Assembly (NCBI RefSeq): GCF_000943555.1
Contig: NZ_JTDV01000001.1
Coordinates: 806,001 to 870,000, forward strand
Direction: 5' to 3'
DNA: 64,000 bases
From: Neotamlana nanhaiensis
Lineage (GTDB): Bacteria > Bacteroidota > Bacteroidia > Flavobacteriales > Flavobacteriaceae
Shown piece after piece: positions 1-8,920 of this stretch. Both the position numbers and the translations under genes were made by a program. The number at the start of each line of letters is the position of its first letter. Positions within the stretch are counted from its first letter, which is position 1. The notes under the pieces are model-generated. The model worked only from the letters and a program-made list of their open reading frames with translations, was not told where the DNA came from and ran no database searches.

Positions 1-306
1 ACTAAAATTTTCGGTGTTTGGTGTAGTATGCCATCCCCATTCCGATTGCGTTCCCAACGGTACGCCATTCGCATAAAACTCAGGAAAAGATTGCATACCC
101 GTAACATCAACGGTGTATGAAAATTTACCATTACCAACGTTTAACGAACCCAATGTGTCTATTGCAGTAATTTTAACATTATGGCGCGTTGCCACCGCTT
201 TTCGATCGATTTTATCTGCAATTTCTAGGGTTCCAGTTGGTTTTTCTTTGCATGACCATAAAAATACGATGCTTAATGCAAGTAAAATAATATTGATTTT
301 TTTCAT
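1..306 (-). CDS. Secreted lipoprotein, N-terminal part only (cut by window edge)
   Basis: The frame is open from an ATG at 306 down to base 1 (102 codons) and runs off the window. The first 18 residues form a lipoprotein signal ending in WSC, followed by KEK, so the product is probably anchored in a membrane facing the periplasm or surface. The readable part includes FSYTVDVTGMQSFPEFY and PLGTQSEWGWH. From memory this N-terminus resembles that of large uncharacterised secreted six-hairpin-type proteins in Bacteroidota polysaccharide loci, but I cannot prove the family from 102 residues. It starts 28 bp after the GH43-like gene stop on the same strand, so it is probably the last visible member of the operon that begins with GH28 at 8754. 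Confidence 0.8.
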   Translation of the reverse strand, partial: MKKINIILLALSIVFLWSCKEKPTGTLEIADKIDRKAVATRHNVKITAIDTLGSLNVGNGKFSYTVDVTGMQSFPEFYANGVPLGTQSEWGWHTTPNTENFS

Positions 307-334
307 TGTTATAGTTTTTAGTTGGTGTATGTTT

Positions 335-1414
335 TTATGATTGTATTTTAAAAATAAAACCTGAAGCTGTTTCATATTTTCCGCCTTGCGATGCAGTAAA
401 TAAATAGGTTGGCTTACCTTTTTGAAACAAAAGCTGCGGACGTTCTGCTCGTCCATATCGCTTTAAATGTTTTGGTGCTGGTGGTTGTTTTATATATTTA
501 TCGATTTGTTGATAGCCAATTTCGGGTTCTGTCCAATGTTTACCATCCTGAGATTCCATGTATAACCCTACATCAATGCCAAATACACCTAAATCTCTTG
601 CCAACATTTTAAATTTACCATTTTCATACCATACAAAAGCATCTTCACATTGCTGGTTATTTCCCATGTTATGATAATCAATAACTGGGTTACCATTATA
701 TTTTTTATAAGGGCCAAAAAGCGATTTAGATATGGCTAAACCATACTTTCTATTACCTCTAATTTTAAATTTTGGATTTACATAGCCATCAGTATCAAAC
801 GATTTATAGTACATCCAATAGTCGCCATTAGGATGTTTTAAAAACGACGGATTGGTTGTACAATGCTCGTCCCAAGCACCTTCTTCTCCTGGTTGTAACA
901 AAGGTTCTTCAGGGCGTTCCCAAGGCCCGAATAATGAATTTGAAACCGCCAAACCAATGCGCTGTGTGTTTAATTTGCCATTAGAATTTCCCATAAAAAA
1001 AAGGGCATATTTACCATCTACGTAATGTATACTTGGGTTATGACAAGTGGTTGCATCCCAATATCCGGTGCCTCGTGGTTCTAAAACAGTACTTACATAT
1101 TCATATGGACCTTCTGGTTTATTAGCAACTGCATGCGCAATTTCAGATGCGTGCGTCCATCCACTCATGCCTTTTGCTTTAGGCCAGCGCGAAAAAAACA
1201 CATGAATTTTGCCATCGGGTCCTGCAATTGGGCTGTTACACCACACATAATAATCTTCAAACTCCAGAGCTCTACCTACTGGTGATAACCGTTTTTCAAA
1301 ATCGGAAAGTTTTGGATTGTTAGCCTCTAATGACCATATTGACCCTGCATGTATTGGTAAACTGGCTGCTATTGATGCTAACAATGTTGTTGAAATAAAA
1401 TCTTTTCTTTTCAT
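335..1414 (-). CDS. GH43-like five-bladed propeller glycosidase
   Basis: This 359-residue protein has a Sec-type signal (MKRKDFISTTLLASIAASLPIHAG) and then repeated propeller-blade strands such as NSPIAGPDGKIHVFF, HNPSIHYVDGKYALFF, NPSFLKHPNGDYWMYY and FVWYENGKFKM. These are typical of the GH43/GH32/GH117 five-bladed fold. The acidic residues in blades 1 to 3 (AGPDGK, WDATTCHNPS, EDAFVW) could form the active site, but I cannot assign a subfamily or linkage. It begins 3 bp after the DUF4450 gene stop, so the two are co-transcribed. An arabinosidase, galactosidase or unsaturated-uronide-acting role would each fit a pectin locus. Confidence 0.75.
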   Translation of the reverse strand: MKRKDFISTTLLASIAASLPIHAGSIWSLEANNPKLSDFEKRLSPVGRALEFEDYYVWCNSPIAGPDGKIHVFFSRWPKAKGMSGWTHASEIAHAVANKPEGPYEYVSTVLEPRGTGYWDATTCHNPSIHYVDGKYALFFMGNSNGKLNTQRIGLAVSNSLFGPWERPEEPLLQPGEEGAWDEHCTTNPSFLKHPNGDYWMYYKSFDTDGYVNPKFKIRGNRKYGLAISKSLFGPYKKYNGNPVIDYHNMGNNQQCEDAFVWYENGKFKMLARDLGVFGIDVGLYMESQDGKHWTEPEIGYQQIDKYIKQPPAPKHLKRYGRAERPQLLFQKGKPTYLFTASQGGKYETASGFIFKIQS

Positions 1415-1417
1415 TTT

Positions 1418-4400
1418 TTATCTTAATAAGGTTGCACTCATTACCCCAATTACAACATCGTTTGCCACTGCTTTTATTGTTAAACTTTGTAATGTTTTGT
1501 TTGGGTTTAATGGTAAATCTAAAAGTGTTGCTGCACCGCCATCTACTCCATAGTTACTGAAACCTTTTATAGGTGTGAAATCTTTGAAATCTCTGGTAAT
1601 TTGTCCTGTTTTTAAATATACTCGGGGTGGTTTTGGCGCATTAGTGGTAAAAGCTAAACCATCAACAAAATAATCTTGCTCAATAGGCCACCAATTTTCG
1701 GGGTTTTTAAGTTGAAGAGTTTCAGTACTACCATCGCTATAAGTGACTATAATTTCACCATTTACAAACCGACTTTGCATTGGGTTTGTGGTTCCAGCCA
1801 TCATAAAATAAGCGTGTGACGCCTGTCCTGAAATTGGTATTTCCAAAGATTTAGGAAAATTATCCCACATACTTACAAAAGCTATATTTTGTTTCTGCGG
1901 ATTTGAAGGTGTTTTAAATGGTATGTTTTGCGGACTTACAATAGTATTTTTTTCTCCTGCTAATTTGCGCAAGCCTGAATCGTCCATTTTTGGTTTTACG
2001 TAAGGATAACACCAGTTGCCTATACCTTGTGTTGGTAATTGCAAGGTAGGTGAAGTTGGCCGAGGCGTGAGATAGTTTTGTTCAAATATTTCGGTGACTT
2101 TGCTATTGAAAACGCTTTCTAAATTGAGCATTTCAAAATTGGTATTTTCAGGTAATTGGTCGTCCCAGTTTTGGAATTTCGAGCTAATTTCTTCTTTTTT
2201 AATATGAATATGAAGCGGTTGCCACCAAATTGCATCGTTTTGTTTTAACTTTACAAATAGGGTTTTATCTCCTTCTGAAGCGGTAACCTTAAAATTGACC
2301 TTATTTTTTGATTGATTTACTACTGAAACTGCTTCTTGCGGATTGTAAATTTCTAAAATTTCTGATTGCGAAGTTGAAAACTGAATGTTCTCATTTAGCG
2401 TTGTTTCATATTGAAATTTAGTCGTTTCTATTGGATTGCCTTTCCATGTTATTTCTATGTTGTAATTTTCCGAATAAGGCGCTTCAACAATTAAATTAGG
2501 TGCACCAACAGCATTTTCATCATACTTATAATCACTAATCTTTCCGTTGATTTTTACTGCTTCAACCGCATCAAATTTTGCATCAATTTGCAGTTGTAAT
2601 GTCATTGGAATTTTAAATCGAGAAACGATAGTATAGTTTGAAACTTGCCCCACTTCCGCGAAAGCGATATCAATATCTGGAAGATGTAAAGACGCATTTT
2701 TCCAATCGGTTGGGAAACCTGGTTTTATATGTAACATTTTAGTTATGGCATCAGGATTAACACCAAATAAACCCTCAACCAGCGAGCGTGCTGCCATACC
2801 AATTGGGTCGGCAAAATCACGATACAACTCACCACGCACCGCATCGTAAAACGATAGTTGCTGAAAACCGCCTGGAGAAGCTCCCAAATACATGCTTTCT
2901 ATCAAGGCGTTATGCCACAATTTGTAGGCTTCTTCATTTCGGTTTCCTTGCCAGTAGGCCAACGCCATATGTAAATTTTCGGCGAGTGCTACATTGTTTA
3001 CAGACCATGTGTACGGTTGCCAGTTGCTCGTGGAAATGACTTGCAAATCATCAAAAGGCAAGCCCGTTGCTTTAACTGGAATGTGCGGGATTTGCGTATC
3101 GACATAGCGTAAAGCTTGGTAGGCTTGAAATGGACTTGAAACCGCTTCATCCAAGGCATGATAAACCGTCCAAATCCCAGGCTTTTCATGTAATAATTGA
3201 CTTCCTAACAAATCTTTGTATTCCGCATAAACACCATTTTTAGGCATCCACAACTGCTCTTCAATAGCATTTTTAATATGTTTTGCTTCTTTTAAGTACG
3301 GTTCTGTATTCTCGCCCAATATTTCGGCAATTTTAGCCGCTTTCAAATTGGCCGAATAATTATATGCCGAAGCATAGGTAACACCGCCACCCGAATATTG
3401 CAACGCATCGCTTGCCCAAATGGTAGCATAAGCATCGTAAAGTCCGTCGCCATCAGCATCAAAATTGCGTTTTTCCCAAGCCAAATGGCGTTTTATAACC
3501 GGCCACATTTGTTTGATAAAAGCCACATCGCCATCCCATTGAAAACCTCGCAATATCTGATTGATAAAGACTGAATTCATATCGTAATGATGCGCCTTCG
3601 TGTTGTTGTTTGGATGCCGACTAATATACCCTCGACTAAACATAGCCGTTCCTAAAACCTCTTTTTGGCGGGCAAAATTTCTGGAACTATCTAAAACCAC
3701 AGGTCCCGTTTCGGGTTCTAAAACCTGGGAATTACCGTAGCTTTTAAAATGCGTTTGCGCTCTATCATGCCAACCTAAAGGATGAGCGACATACGCACCA
3801 CGCCAAGCGTTTAAATACATTCTCCACGCTACGGCACCATGTAAATAGGCTGGATTTTCCCAAATGGCATCGGCGGCAGTAGCCAATGCACCACCCAAGG
3901 TATTCAAATACGGATCTGGTGTTTTTAAAACTACGCGGTTTTGAAGTGTTTCGGCTTTTGTAACGGCTTCATTAAATTCGTTTTCAAGTTGTTTTTGATT
4001 GGTTTTTACAACCTTTTGATTGTACTCAAGTTTCCAGAATTGTTTGGCACTTAATTTCGTTTCCCCAATGAAAATGGGTAAACTATCTAATTTTGAATTG
4101 TAAAGCTCTAGTGGCGATTTATCTAAATTTGCTTCAACTATTTTTGTTATTGAATTGGGAAAATAACCTAAAACTATTTTATTATTTCCTGTTTTTTGCT
4201 TGTTACTTTCCGACCCAAAATGCAATTGAAAATGATTTTTTTCAATCTCATAAACGTTATTTAAACAATAATTGGGATGCTGATAAAATACCGATTCAGG
4301 ATCGGCACCAATATCGCCATCACGATGAAACTTTTTACCTGTTGCTCCGCCAAATGCCCAAATTAAATTAATATCTTTTGAAATATTTTCGGCTTTAAGC

Positions 4401-4828
4401 TTCAAAATCAGAGCTTCATTATTAGCATGCGCCACTACTGAAACTTGCAAAGTACCAGAATTCAATATAGCGTCTTGAATAGTGTAGCTTACAATTCCTG
4501 GTGAATATACCGTTTTTATCGAGTCGCAATCGGTAATCCATTTGCTTTCATTATCTGTAGTAATGCCTAATTTTAAATTACCACCCATTCCTGGTAAATA
4601 CAAGGCAAACTCAGGTAAATCGCCTGCTTCTACTCGAAAACCAGTATTGGTCCCGTAAAGTGCTCTGTTAAATTTTCGGTTGCCATGTTTTAAAACAAAA
4701 CTTTGTCCGTTTGGTGTGTAGTGAATCTTTCTACTTTGTACGGTTTCTTCTTGTCCTAAGGCTTGAAAAGAAATAAAAAGCAGGCATAATCTAAAAATAT
4801 AAGTAGGCTTGTTTTTTGAAAATAGCAT
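1418..4828 (-). CDS. Large DUF4450 protein with six-hairpin glycosidase-like core
   Basis: This 1136-residue protein has a signal peptide ending near QALGQ. The N-terminal stretch with NRALYGTNTGFRVEAG and LYLPGMGGNLKLG (about residues 55-105) matches what I know of the DUF4450 family of Bacteroidota. Residues of roughly 310-740 are rich in helical repeats (YLHGAVAWRMYLNAWRG, GWHDRAQTHF, DADGDGLYDAYATIWASD, YTWSVNNVALAENLHMALAYW), as in (alpha/alpha)6 glycosidases of the rhamnosidase type. The C-terminal third is beta-rich. The proposed role is exo-acting removal of a terminal sugar in the periplasm; the substrate is unknown. It lies between DUF4861 (24 bp upstream) and GH43-like (3 bp downstream), so it belongs to the GH28-led operon. 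Confidence 0.75.
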   Translation of the reverse strand: MLFSKNKPTYIFRLCLLFISFQALGQEETVQSRKIHYTPNGQSFVLKHGNRKFNRALYGTNTGFRVEAGDLPEFALYLPGMGGNLKLGITTDNESKWITDCDSIKTVYSPGIVSYTIQDAILNSGTLQVSVVAHANNEALILKLKAENISKDINLIWAFGGATGKKFHRDGDIGADPESVFYQHPNYCLNNVYEIEKNHFQLHFGSESNKQKTGNNKIVLGYFPNSITKIVEANLDKSPLELYNSKLDSLPIFIGETKLSAKQFWKLEYNQKVVKTNQKQLENEFNEAVTKAETLQNRVVLKTPDPYLNTLGGALATAADAIWENPAYLHGAVAWRMYLNAWRGAYVAHPLGWHDRAQTHFKSYGNSQVLEPETGPVVLDSSRNFARQKEVLGTAMFSRGYISRHPNNNTKAHHYDMNSVFINQILRGFQWDGDVAFIKQMWPVIKRHLAWEKRNFDADGDGLYDAYATIWASDALQYSGGGVTYASAYNYSANLKAAKIAEILGENTEPYLKEAKHIKNAIEEQLWMPKNGVYAEYKDLLGSQLLHEKPGIWTVYHALDEAVSSPFQAYQALRYVDTQIPHIPVKATGLPFDDLQVISTSNWQPYTWSVNNVALAENLHMALAYWQGNRNEEAYKLWHNALIESMYLGASPGGFQQLSFYDAVRGELYRDFADPIGMAARSLVEGLFGVNPDAITKMLHIKPGFPTDWKNASLHLPDIDIAFAEVGQVSNYTIVSRFKIPMTLQLQIDAKFDAVEAVKINGKISDYKYDENAVGAPNLIVEAPYSENYNIEITWKGNPIETTKFQYETTLNENIQFSTSQSEILEIYNPQEAVSVVNQSKNKVNFKVTASEGDKTLFVKLKQNDAIWWQPLHIHIKKEEISSKFQNWDDQLPENTNFEMLNLESVFNSKVTEIFEQNYLTPRPTSPTLQLPTQGIGNWCYPYVKPKMDDSGLRKLAGEKNTIVSPQNIPFKTPSNPQKQNIAFVSMWDNFPKSLEIPISGQASHAYFMMAGTTNPMQSRFVNGEIIVTYSDGSTETLQLKNPENWWPIEQDYFVDGLAFTTNAPKPPRVYLKTGQITRDFKDFTPIKGFSNYGVDGGAATLLDLPLNPNKTLQSLTIKAVANDVVIGVMSATLLR

Positions 4829-4852
4829 TAATGTCTTATTTAGTTTAGTGAT

Positions 4853-6133
4853 TTATTTTACAATTTTAACATCTATTTCTGCCGATAACTGATTGGTTAA
4901 GTCTTTTACATAATTGGCAAAATAGGCTTCGTTTTTAAATTTTGGATCCTTTAACTCCCAGCAAGCAACGGCGTAATAGCTTATTGGTACATCATTTTCA
5001 ATATTTAGTCTTGCTAAAATGGTTTGCGTTAGTTGACCTGATTCTGGTGCTTCAACATTGTCAATGTATGCATCTTTTGGTAAAATAAGCGCCATTCCTA
5101 GCCACCATTCTTTATTATATGTTTGCTTGTCGTGTGTGTAAAGTGTTATGAATTTTTCGTTTTCATCGTACACAGAAAGCGGATTATCATTATTTATATC
5201 CACTAATCCCACAGCAAGTTTTTCATCTCCTTTTAAGTCTTTTAGAGTAACCGTGTTTTTATAAGCATACATCCCTGGCCAAATGGTTGTTTCTTCAGCA
5301 ACATTGTACGTTCTATCATCAGTTGCATTCCAATTTTTGTAATTGTAAGTCAATAAAGATTTTACCGGACCTTCATTTTGAATTTTAAATGTAGTTTTTT
5401 CAACATTATTAACCGAATCGTTCACGGTTACCCCAAGTCTGAACAACGCATCATCAGTAATTAATGCATAACCGCCCAAACCAACAGAATTACCAACTGC
5501 TAAAATATCTCTTCCCCAATCTTCCATGACGTGATAGTTATCCTCAACCTCACCTTTAGCATTAATGCCGACATCTTCGGGTGAGATTTCGGCAATCTTT
5601 TTACCGAATAAATCTTTCGAGTTTCTACCATCTAAATAATGACGAAATCCAACTTTATCATTTTCCCACGAAGGTCCATCGGTTTGATAACGCTGATACC
5701 CCAAACTTTTAGGTAAATCTTTCGCGATTAAAACCTCATCAGTCGCTGGTTCTACAGGCGAATCGATAGCAGAACGCTTCCCAAAACGTGCGCTGGTTCT
5801 TACCGTGTATTCTGGTTCTGCATCAACCCATTGCAAATCGATTGATTTTTCTTGGTTTGGCTCAAAATTTGTTACAAAAAATAGCTCATCCCAAATGCCA
5901 TCACCCGTTGTATCATTAATTTGAACTGGAATAGTATCATTCCCTGACATTAATAACGGATAGTTATTTAAGGTTTCGTAAACCGTTAAACTATCGCGAT
6001 GAATAGCAATGGCTTTATCGGTTAATTTAATGTTTGATGTATTGGATAACACAATGCTTTCACCTTTTTTTTCTGGTGATTTACAAGCTACACCTGCAAC
6101 TAATAAGGCGCTTAATGCTACTAATTTTCTCAT
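4853..6133 (-). CDS. DUF4861 family lipoprotein
   Basis: This 426-residue protein has a lipoprotein signal (VAGVACKSPEKKG). The body contains QINDTTGDGIWDELFF, GPSWENDKVGFRHYLDGR, YHVMEDWGRDILAVGNSVG and GGYALI, which I recognise as the DUF4861 family of Bacteroidota polysaccharide loci. The conserved histidine, tyrosine and tryptophan residues in these motifs are consistent with an enzyme on a carbohydrate, but I know of no firmly assigned activity to transfer. It starts 25 bp after the CBM9/PKD gene and ends 24 bp before DUF4450, in one operon. Its presence in a cluster otherwise full of RG-I enzymes makes a lyase or hydrolase on uronic acid-rhamnose oligosaccharides a reasonable guess. Confidence 0.75.
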   Translation of the reverse strand: MRKLVALSALLVAGVACKSPEKKGESIVLSNTSNIKLTDKAIAIHRDSLTVYETLNNYPLLMSGNDTIPVQINDTTGDGIWDELFFVTNFEPNQEKSIDLQWVDAEPEYTVRTSARFGKRSAIDSPVEPATDEVLIAKDLPKSLGYQRYQTDGPSWENDKVGFRHYLDGRNSKDLFGKKIAEISPEDVGINAKGEVEDNYHVMEDWGRDILAVGNSVGLGGYALITDDALFRLGVTVNDSVNNVEKTTFKIQNEGPVKSLLTYNYKNWNATDDRTYNVAEETTIWPGMYAYKNTVTLKDLKGDEKLAVGLVDINNDNPLSVYDENEKFITLYTHDKQTYNKEWWLGMALILPKDAYIDNVEAPESGQLTQTILARLNIENDVPISYYAVACWELKDPKFKNEAYFANYVKDLTNQLSAEIDVKIVK

Positions 6134-6158
6134 ATTAATTATTTGATTTTTTGTTCTT

Positions 6159-7289
6159 TTATTTTACCGCAACATCCCAAACCTTTGATAGTCTTGATGT
6201 TCCTTTGGGCCCTTTTACTGTTAAAACAACCACGTATTTACCTGCATCTTTATATTGATGTATCGGATTTTTTTCCTCGGAAGTTGTGCCATCTCCAAAA
6301 TCCCAATGCCATGACTTAACATCTCCTTCTGATCCATCTGAAAATGCCACTTTTCGTTCATCCATATTTAGAACCTTGAACGTCCACTTTGCTTCTATGT
6401 CATTTTTAAAATCTGCTTCAAGTGGCATCAATTTAAAAGGTAATAAATAGGATGCATTACCGTACATCGTATGCTCTTTTGATAAATTCCAGAACCCGTT
6501 ATTATTGGTATTTTCAACATCATCATAATCAATAATTGCCCAACAAAGTCCGATGTTTTTATTTTCAATCAATTGAGATTTTACAGTGCGTTCTGGTGTA
6601 TTTCCTGCATAATCGAACGGTGTAATCCAGAATTCCAACACCAATTTACCCGATTCGCCAGGTTTAAAATTATAGTTGTAAGCGGCATTCGCATACGGTA
6701 AATCTTTAATCCATGGTTGACTACCCCAAACCATCGTCCAATCTTTATCTTTTGCAGGTGTAAAAATGTGATAGTTTTGCGCATGCACGCCATGATAACT
6801 AAAATAGGCATCCATAATATCGAGCGATTTGTTGGGATGAAATCTATCGATAAATGTGCCTCCGGATTGGTCGGCATCCACAACCACCTCAAAGGTATCA
6901 TTATGAAGCCCTTCTTGCGAAAAATCCCAATAATCATCGTAAGCTTCATATAAAAAATACAATCGATTTAAGCCTTTTACCCAGCCCACTTTCACGCTTA
7001 CGGTTAAATTTTCAGGATTTATATTTTCGTGTTTTTTGCTATCGTCCCACAATTCTTCCATACCAACAGTATAACTTTCGGGCACTAAATCCCAATCAGA
7101 TGTATCGCCGTTAATCGTTGGTATTTTATCTTTTGGAAACTGAAAGACCTTAAAACTTCTGTCGTCTTGCGCTTGTGTAAAATGACACGTAAAAACACAG
7201 ATTAACACCGCTAAAAAACACTTAAATAGCTTTGAGTTTCTTATTAAAAATGAAAAATAAATTTGCATAAATCCAGGTAATTTACTCAT
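6159..7289 (-). CDS. CBM9-like plus PKD-domain secreted protein
   Basis: I chose the ATG at 7289 because it overlaps the GH28 stop as ATGAGTAA, a typical coupled junction. An ATG at 7268 is a good alternative and an ATG at 7319 would lie deeper inside GH28. After a signal peptide ending in FTQAQ comes a beta-sandwich like the CBM9/DOMON-type domain (INGDTSDWDLVPESY, LYFLYEAYDDYWDF, DTFEVVVDADQSGG). The C-terminus is a PKD domain (WHWDFGDGTTSEEKNPIHQY). No catalytic set is obvious, so it may be a glycan-binding protein. CBM9-like modules also occur in enzymes, so an unknown activity is possible. It is the second gene of the GH28-led operon. Confidence 0.75.
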   Translation of the reverse strand: MSKLPGFMQIYFSFLIRNSKLFKCFLAVLICVFTCHFTQAQDDRSFKVFQFPKDKIPTINGDTSDWDLVPESYTVGMEELWDDSKKHENINPENLTVSVKVGWVKGLNRLYFLYEAYDDYWDFSQEGLHNDTFEVVVDADQSGGTFIDRFHPNKSLDIMDAYFSYHGVHAQNYHIFTPAKDKDWTMVWGSQPWIKDLPYANAAYNYNFKPGESGKLVLEFWITPFDYAGNTPERTVKSQLIENKNIGLCWAIIDYDDVENTNNNGFWNLSKEHTMYGNASYLLPFKLMPLEADFKNDIEAKWTFKVLNMDERKVAFSDGSEGDVKSWHWDFGDGTTSEEKNPIHQYKDAGKYVVVLTVKGPKGTSRLSKVWDVAVK

Positions 7290-8754
7290 TATAAACGGTT
7301 TCTGTAAAGTTAACACCATTTGTATGTTCCAAGGTTACCCTTGTGCTATCTTTAGCATAAATTTTAACATTATTAAGTGTCCAGTCTTCACTAAAACTCA
7401 CTTGTCCCGCAGTTTCAGCTTCTATAGAAACGTTACTTAAAGACACATTTTTTATTACCGAAGCTTCTAAACCATTAACGTTTATAGCTGTTTGTGCACC
7501 TTTTATAGCAACGTTATTGACACTAATGTTTCTAAAAGTTGGAATGCCCTTTTCTGGCGTTACAATTTTCAGCATTTTTTTCCAATGTTCTGGTATCTCG
7601 TTTTCGTTAAATGCTTCTGGTAATTTGGAGTAGCTGTAGGCCGGATTCCAGTTCATGCCAACTTGCATAAAGGTTCTTACGGAATCCATTTTAATGTTTT
7701 CCATCACGATATCTTCAACCGTTCCTCCACGGTTTACAGCCGACTTAATATTGAGTCCATTTTTGGTTCCAAATCCTTTTATATTACTCACATAAACGTG
7801 CCTAATACTACCCGCAGTTTCGCTGCCAAGAGTAAATAACCCTGCACCACGGCGTGCAATACAATCTTTAATCACGACATATTCAGTTGGCTTGTTTACA
7901 CGTTGTCCATCCCAATCGCGACCAGCTTTCAAACAAAAATTATCGTCGTTACAATCAATATCACAATTTTGAACCAAAATATATCGCGAAGAATCAATAT
8001 CGATACCATCGGTACTTGGACCATGACCGCCAATATTATTTTTTATGGTCAAACCATCAACCGTTATAAATTGTGAATAAAGTACTTGAACCGTCCAAAA
8101 TCCAGCACGCTGAATGTTTAAATTTTTAAACGCAACATTTTCCGATTTTGAAATTAAAAAGGTTCTTGGGCGCTTCGCATCGTAATCTACAATCCACCGT
8201 AAACCACGCGGTTCGTAATCGTTTCGGCGCAAATCCCAATAATAATCCCAAAACACTTTGCCTTGTCCGTCCACCGTTCCATCGCCATCAATAATAACAT
8301 TGTTTTGGTTTCTTACATTTATTAAAGCCGCAGGCCATTTAATTTCAATGCCTGCAATTCTAGTATCAATTTCTTTGTAATCCTTAATATTTTCACTACC
8401 CAAAATAGTGACACCTTCGGGTACTAAAAATTTAATATTGCTTTTTATAAAAATAGAACCCGTTAAATACGTACCAGGTTTAAAAGTCACAACACCACCG
8501 CCAGCATCACTACAAGCATCAATGGTTTTTTGTATGGCATCGGTATTAATAGTGTTTTTATCACTAACGGCTCCATAATCATTCACAAAAAAGGTTTGAT
8601 TTGGTATGGTAATTGGTTTAGACCCTACACTGTCTTTCCAAGTGGTTTGCAGCGTTTTAGTTTCGGTTGGTTGGTTACTTTTTTTGCTTTTATTTTCCTT
8701 GCATGATGTGGTAACTACGGCTAATAAAAACAAAAAAATCAGGTGGTGTTTCAT
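7282..8754 (-). CDS. GH28 family polygalacturonase-type lipoprotein
   Basis: This 490-residue protein has a lipoprotein signal (LLAVVTTSCKEN). The right-handed beta-helix pattern of GH28 is clear: DYGAVSDKNTINTDAIQKTI near the start, STDGIDIDSS around residue 248 and NDDNFCLKAGRDWDG around 270 (the GH28 aspartate cluster), then LFTLGSETAGS. The usual NTDG is STDG here and the GHG motif is not obvious, which suggests an exo-type or rhamnogalacturonan-directed member rather than a classic endo-polygalacturonase. It is the first gene of a minus-strand operon. The direct-repeat promoter element at 8778-8822 lies just upstream, and a divergent copy drives the CE12 operon. Confidence 0.85.
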   Translation of the reverse strand: MKHHLIFLFLLAVVTTSCKENKSKKSNQPTETKTLQTTWKDSVGSKPITIPNQTFFVNDYGAVSDKNTINTDAIQKTIDACSDAGGGVVTFKPGTYLTGSIFIKSNIKFLVPEGVTILGSENIKDYKEIDTRIAGIEIKWPAALINVRNQNNVIIDGDGTVDGQGKVFWDYYWDLRRNDYEPRGLRWIVDYDAKRPRTFLISKSENVAFKNLNIQRAGFWTVQVLYSQFITVDGLTIKNNIGGHGPSTDGIDIDSSRYILVQNCDIDCNDDNFCLKAGRDWDGQRVNKPTEYVVIKDCIARRGAGLFTLGSETAGSIRHVYVSNIKGFGTKNGLNIKSAVNRGGTVEDIVMENIKMDSVRTFMQVGMNWNPAYSYSKLPEAFNENEIPEHWKKMLKIVTPEKGIPTFRNISVNNVAIKGAQTAINVNGLEASVIKNVSLSNVSIEAETAGQVSFSEDWTLNNVKIYAKDSTRVTLEHTNGVNFTETVYNE

Positions 8755-8777
8755 ATTTTAAAATTATATTGTAGTGC

Positions 8778-8822
8778 TAAAAATACACCATTAATTTTCC
8801 CGAAGTATCCTGTACAAACAGG
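8778..8822 (-). promoter_or_regulatory. Regulon promoter element A-minus (direct repeat plus -7 box)
   Basis: Read on the minus strand, 8822-8805 gives CCTGTTTGTACAGGATAC. The second half-site is canonical and the first is degenerate. After exactly 19 bp the -7 box TATTTTTA occupies 8785-8778. The GH28 start codon is 23 bp further on. The arrangement matches nine other promoters in the window. Confidence 0.7.
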
Positions 8823-8860
8823 TAATTCGTTAATTTTTAAATGAAATAGTTTCTGGCAAT

Positions 8861-8905
8861 CATCATAGTACAGGATACGTATTCTATTTTAAGTAGATAT
8901 TTTAG
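8861..8905 (+). promoter_or_regulatory. Regulon promoter element A-plus
   Basis: 8861-8878 reads CATCATAGTACAGGATAC, a weak first half-site and a canonical second one. The -7 box TATTTTAG starts at 8898, with its TTTA one base closer to the repeat than in most copies. It drives the CE12/GH2/CE12 operon starting at 8921, divergently from element A-minus. Confidence 0.65.
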
Positions 8906-8920
8906 TATAAAATATATTTC

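Noticed and set aside
4093-4371. 92-codon plus-strand frame inside the DUF4450 gene
   Set aside because: Antisense to a convincing long gene and without any recognisable feature.
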